Shown here piece after piece: positions 61,983-64,000 of a DNA stretch of 64,000 bases (position 1 is its first letter; every line of letters starts with the position of its first letter). Origin of the DNA: Cupriavidus metallidurans CH34. GTDB taxonomy: Bacteria > Pseudomonadota > Gammaproteobacteria > Burkholderiales > Burkholderiaceae. The stretch is from contig NC_007974.2 of NCBI RefSeq assembly GCF_000196015.1, positions 868,001 to 932,000 on the forward strand, written 5' to 3'. The notes under the pieces are model-generated. The model saw only the letters and a program-made list of their open reading frames with translations. It was not told the origin of the DNA and made no database searches. Both the position numbers and the translations under genes were made by a program.

Positions 61983-63014
61983 CTACCAGCGCGGATGGAC
62001 CGGGTCGAAGACTGAGGTGCGCCAGAAGCGCCTGGCGATCTCAGCATAGCCACGGTAGTAGAAGCCGCCATTGCCGTGTAGTACTGCGGCGCGATGCGCG
62101 CGGAAATAACGGGGGATGTGATACCAGGGCAGTGTGGGAAACAGGTGATGCACGTAGTGGAGGTTGTTGTAGAGGTAAAGCAGGCCACCAATGCTGTTGG
62201 ATTCCACGATAGCCGTGCGTTCCACTGGACGTTCACCCCAGCGATGCTCGGTGAACGTCCGGAGCTGACCGAGCATCATGCCGGGATAGACGAAGTACAG
62301 CAGGTACTCCCACCAGCGCATGCCGGCCAGCGCCAGCGCGAAGTACAGCAAGGGCGTCGCGGACAACGCATGTATCGCCCAGATCTTCAGACGACTGAAA
62401 TCGCCTGCAATCAGGCACCGATACTCATTGCGCGCGAGCCGTACCAGACGCAGGAAGGGGCCGCATATCAAACGCACTGGCAGGATCTGATTGGCGCGAT
62501 AGATCGCGCGCCATGTGACGCTCATTGCCTGCCATTGAGTGGGGCTGTGGTACGCGGTTTCCGTGTCCTTCTGGGGATGGGTGAGATGGACATTGATGTG
62601 GTGCGTGCTGTGTCCCTTGTTATAGAACGGATACGGTAGCCACAGGTTGATGGGTGGCCAGACTACGGCAGTACGCAACCAGATCGGCAGGTGCCGCATG
62701 GCGTGAATGGATTCGTGCTGCAGGGAAAAATGGAGCTGCGCGACATAGCCGCCCGCCAGGAACAGCAGCGGCCCGGGGATGCTTGCGTGCCACCAGACCA
62801 ACGCGGCCCACGCGGCATAAAGTACGGCGGCCAGTGCAATGGTGGGAAGTTCATAGCGGTCCCAGGCATGCGACGAGCGTTTCGGCGTGGGCAGCCGCGT
62901 CGAGTGGGCTGGCGATGTGCTGTAGTCGGTTGCCGGCACTTTGGCCTTTCCCGTTGGTGCGCTTTCGATGGTCTTGGTGGCTGGGCCAGTGCTCACGGGC
63001 GTGACAAGGGACAT
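61983..63014 (-). CDS. membrane fatty-acid desaturase family protein
   Basis: 343 aa. The three histidine boxes of di-iron membrane desaturases/hydroxylases are present: HESIH (100-104), HSTHH (135-139) and HYVHH near residue 290, between four or more membrane helices. An approximately 50-residue polar N-terminus is unusual for the family. Substrate (acyl lipid, carotenoid or other) is open. Single gene upstream of the flavoprotein pair in the same direction. Confidence 0.9.
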   Translation of the reverse strand: MSLVTPVSTGPATKTIESAPTGKAKVPATDYSTSPAHSTRLPTPKRSSHAWDRYELPTIALAAVLYAAWAALVWWHASIPGPLLFLAGGYVAQLHFSLQHESIHAMRHLPIWLRTAVVWPPINLWLPYPFYNKGHSTHHINVHLTHPQKDTETAYHSPTQWQAMSVTWRAIYRANQILPVRLICGPFLRLVRLARNEYRCLIAGDFSRLKIWAIHALSATPLLYFALALAGMRWWEYLLYFVYPGMMLGQLRTFTEHRWGERPVERTAIVESNSIGGLLYLYNNLHYVHHLFPTLPWYHIPRYFRAHRAAVLHGNGGFYYRGYAEIARRFWRTSVFDPVHPRW

Positions 63015-63228
63015 GGTGGCAAGTTCGTAACACTCCGCCGCTCACCATGTAACGGAAGAGGGCGGGGCGCGGTCGGTGTCTGGAGAAATGGTTGTCATCG
63101 TAGGAGGCTGGGCCGCGCCGTCGCAACGAAGATTCGGATATGTGAATACACGAATTTCTTCGTTCCCTTGGGTATTCGCTTCGGCATCCAATGGATGTCT
63201 GTTTGCATTACGTCTAGCGAAAATTCCA
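63015..63228. other. intergenic region of divergent genes
   Basis: 214 bases between the desaturase and the Bug receptor genes, holding both promoters. AT-rich around 63130-63230. Confidence 0.4.
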
Positions 63229-64000
63229 ATGAAGCACTCACATCAGCAGCGCAGAAAAATCGGGTTCAACGGGGTCATATTCGGCATGCTGGTGTGCCTT
63301 GCAACGTGGTTGCCAGAGGCGAATGCCGCGCCCACGGATGCCTATCCCAGCAAGCCGATTCGGGTGATCGTGCCGTATCCCGCAGGCGGCATTGCCGACA
63401 AGGTGGCCCGCGATGCGGCCGATGAGCTAGGCAAGCGCCTGTCGCAGACGATCGTGGTGGAGAATCGCCCGGGCGCGGCAGGCAATATCGGCTTTGAGTG
63501 GGTGGCACGACAGCCCGCGGACGGCTACACGCTGTTGCTGGCACCTGCTTCCAACCTGACCGTACAGCCCGCGTTGTTCAAGCATCTGTCCTACGATCTG
63601 GATCGCGACTTCACCCCGGTTTCCCTGCTGGTGCTAACCCCGCAGGTGCTGGTGGTGAACCCGAGCTTTCCGGTGAACTCGGTGCGTGAACTGATCGAAT
63701 ATTCGCGTGCGTACCCGAATAAGGTCAATTTCGGGGCAAGCATCGGCTCCTATGCGCATCTGGCGGGCGAGAAGCTCAAGACAGAGACTGGCGCGAACTT
63801 CACCTCCATTCCATATCAAGGTTCGGTGCCTGCTCTCAACGATCTGATGGGCGGACAGATCCAGTTCATGTTCACGGAGATGGCGACTGCGCTGCCCTAT
63901 ATCCAGGGCGGCAAATTGAAACCCCTAGCAGTCGCCTACAAGAACCGTGTGTCATGGTTGCCCAACGTGCCGACACTGAAGGAGCTTGGCTTGCAGAACT
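63229..64000 (+). CDS. Bug/TctC-family periplasmic solute-binding protein, partial
   Basis: 257 residues visible; the C-terminus is beyond the right edge. A signal peptide (cleavage after EANA) precedes YPSKPIRVIVPYPAGGIADK and RPGAAGNIGFEWVARQPADG, the Bug signatures. No strong ribosome-binding site. It is distinct from the Bug gene at 9.4 kb and close enough to the ABC/flavoprotein cluster to be functionally linked. Confidence 0.93.
   Translation, partial: MKHSHQQRRKIGFNGVIFGMLVCLATWLPEANAAPTDAYPSKPIRVIVPYPAGGIADKVARDAADELGKRLSQTIVVENRPGAAGNIGFEWVARQPADGYTLLLAPASNLTVQPALFKHLSYDLDRDFTPVSLLVLTPQVLVVNPSFPVNSVRELIEYSRAYPNKVNFGASIGSYAHLAGEKLKTETGANFTSIPYQGSVPALNDLMGGQIQFMFTEMATALPYIQGGKLKPLAVAYKNRVSWLPNVPTLKELGLQN

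Noticed and set aside
1..64000. tRNA, rRNA, CRISPR arrays, complete insertion sequences and replication origins
   Set aside because: Looked for cloverleaf-like sequence, regularly spaced repeats, transposase motifs and iteron clusters; none found.

Overview
The window reads as a high-GC betaproteobacterial segment, most likely Burkholderiaceae and best compatible with Cupriavidus/Ralstonia. The reasons are Bug/TctC-type solute-binding proteins without TctA/TctB partners, NodT-type efflux outer-membrane lipoproteins, many LysR and AraC regulators, and a cbb3-like oxidase. The genus is inference. No rRNA, tRNA, insertion sequence or CRISPR array was seen. Many short self-contained operons, each beside its own regulator, and at least six broken genes suggest an accessory region of a secondary replicon or genomic island.

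Layout. 1-4132: an aromatic-acid/multidrug efflux operon (DoxX, FUSC pump, NodT lipoprotein, DUF1656, running off the left edge). 4785-6841: quinone oxidoreductase and a divergent LysR around a perfect 20-bp palindrome. 7.5-10.9 kb: small envelope genes (BON-like, entericidin, VOC protein, Bug receptor, RlpA). 11.1-14.1 kb: SDR, NAD(P)-binding protein and AraC. 14.4-17.4 kb: a PrpB-like lyase with a sigma-54 promoter and a divergent PrpR-like activator. 17.6-23.2 kb: membrane proteins and a DoxX/SnoaL/oxidoreductase operon with its LysR. 23.7-24.3 kb: a dead tyrosine phosphatase.

24.4-31.3 kb is the most unusual metabolic block: the C4-dicarboxylate carrier DctA, a NuoF-like NADH-binding subunit, an FrdA-like flavoprotein and a ferredoxin-type Fe-S subunit, divergent from a DASS-family dicarboxylate transporter. 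Together they suggest a soluble NADH-linked fumarate reductase/succinate dehydrogenase-like enzyme with its own substrate carriers. 31.3-38.6 kb holds two pseudogenes, an MFS pump with TetR, an AraC, NDH-2 and an Rrf2 regulator. 38.7-43.2 kb is a complete EmrAB/NodT efflux operon, followed by cupin and carboxymuconolactone-decarboxylase genes with a MocR regulator.

46.0-53.2 kb: an SDR, two tandem AraC regulators, and a compact cbb3-like oxidase operon (CcoS-CcoN fusion, CcoO, mono-heme CcoP-like subunit, Sco, membrane protein). 53.2-55.2 kb: an SDR fragment, epoxide hydrolase and Rrf2. 55.4-64.0 kb: a catabolic-looking cluster (TauABC/SsuABC-like ABC importer, amidohydrolase, AprAB-like ferredoxin and flavoprotein, fatty-acid desaturase, Bug receptor cut by the right edge).

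Two pairs of matching operators link separate loci. A 12-bp inverted repeat lies in both the TetR promoter (34.5 kb) and the SDR promoter (46.0 kb). A 23-bp dyad lies in front of both NDH-2 (36.3 kb) and the Rrf2 gene (38.6 kb).
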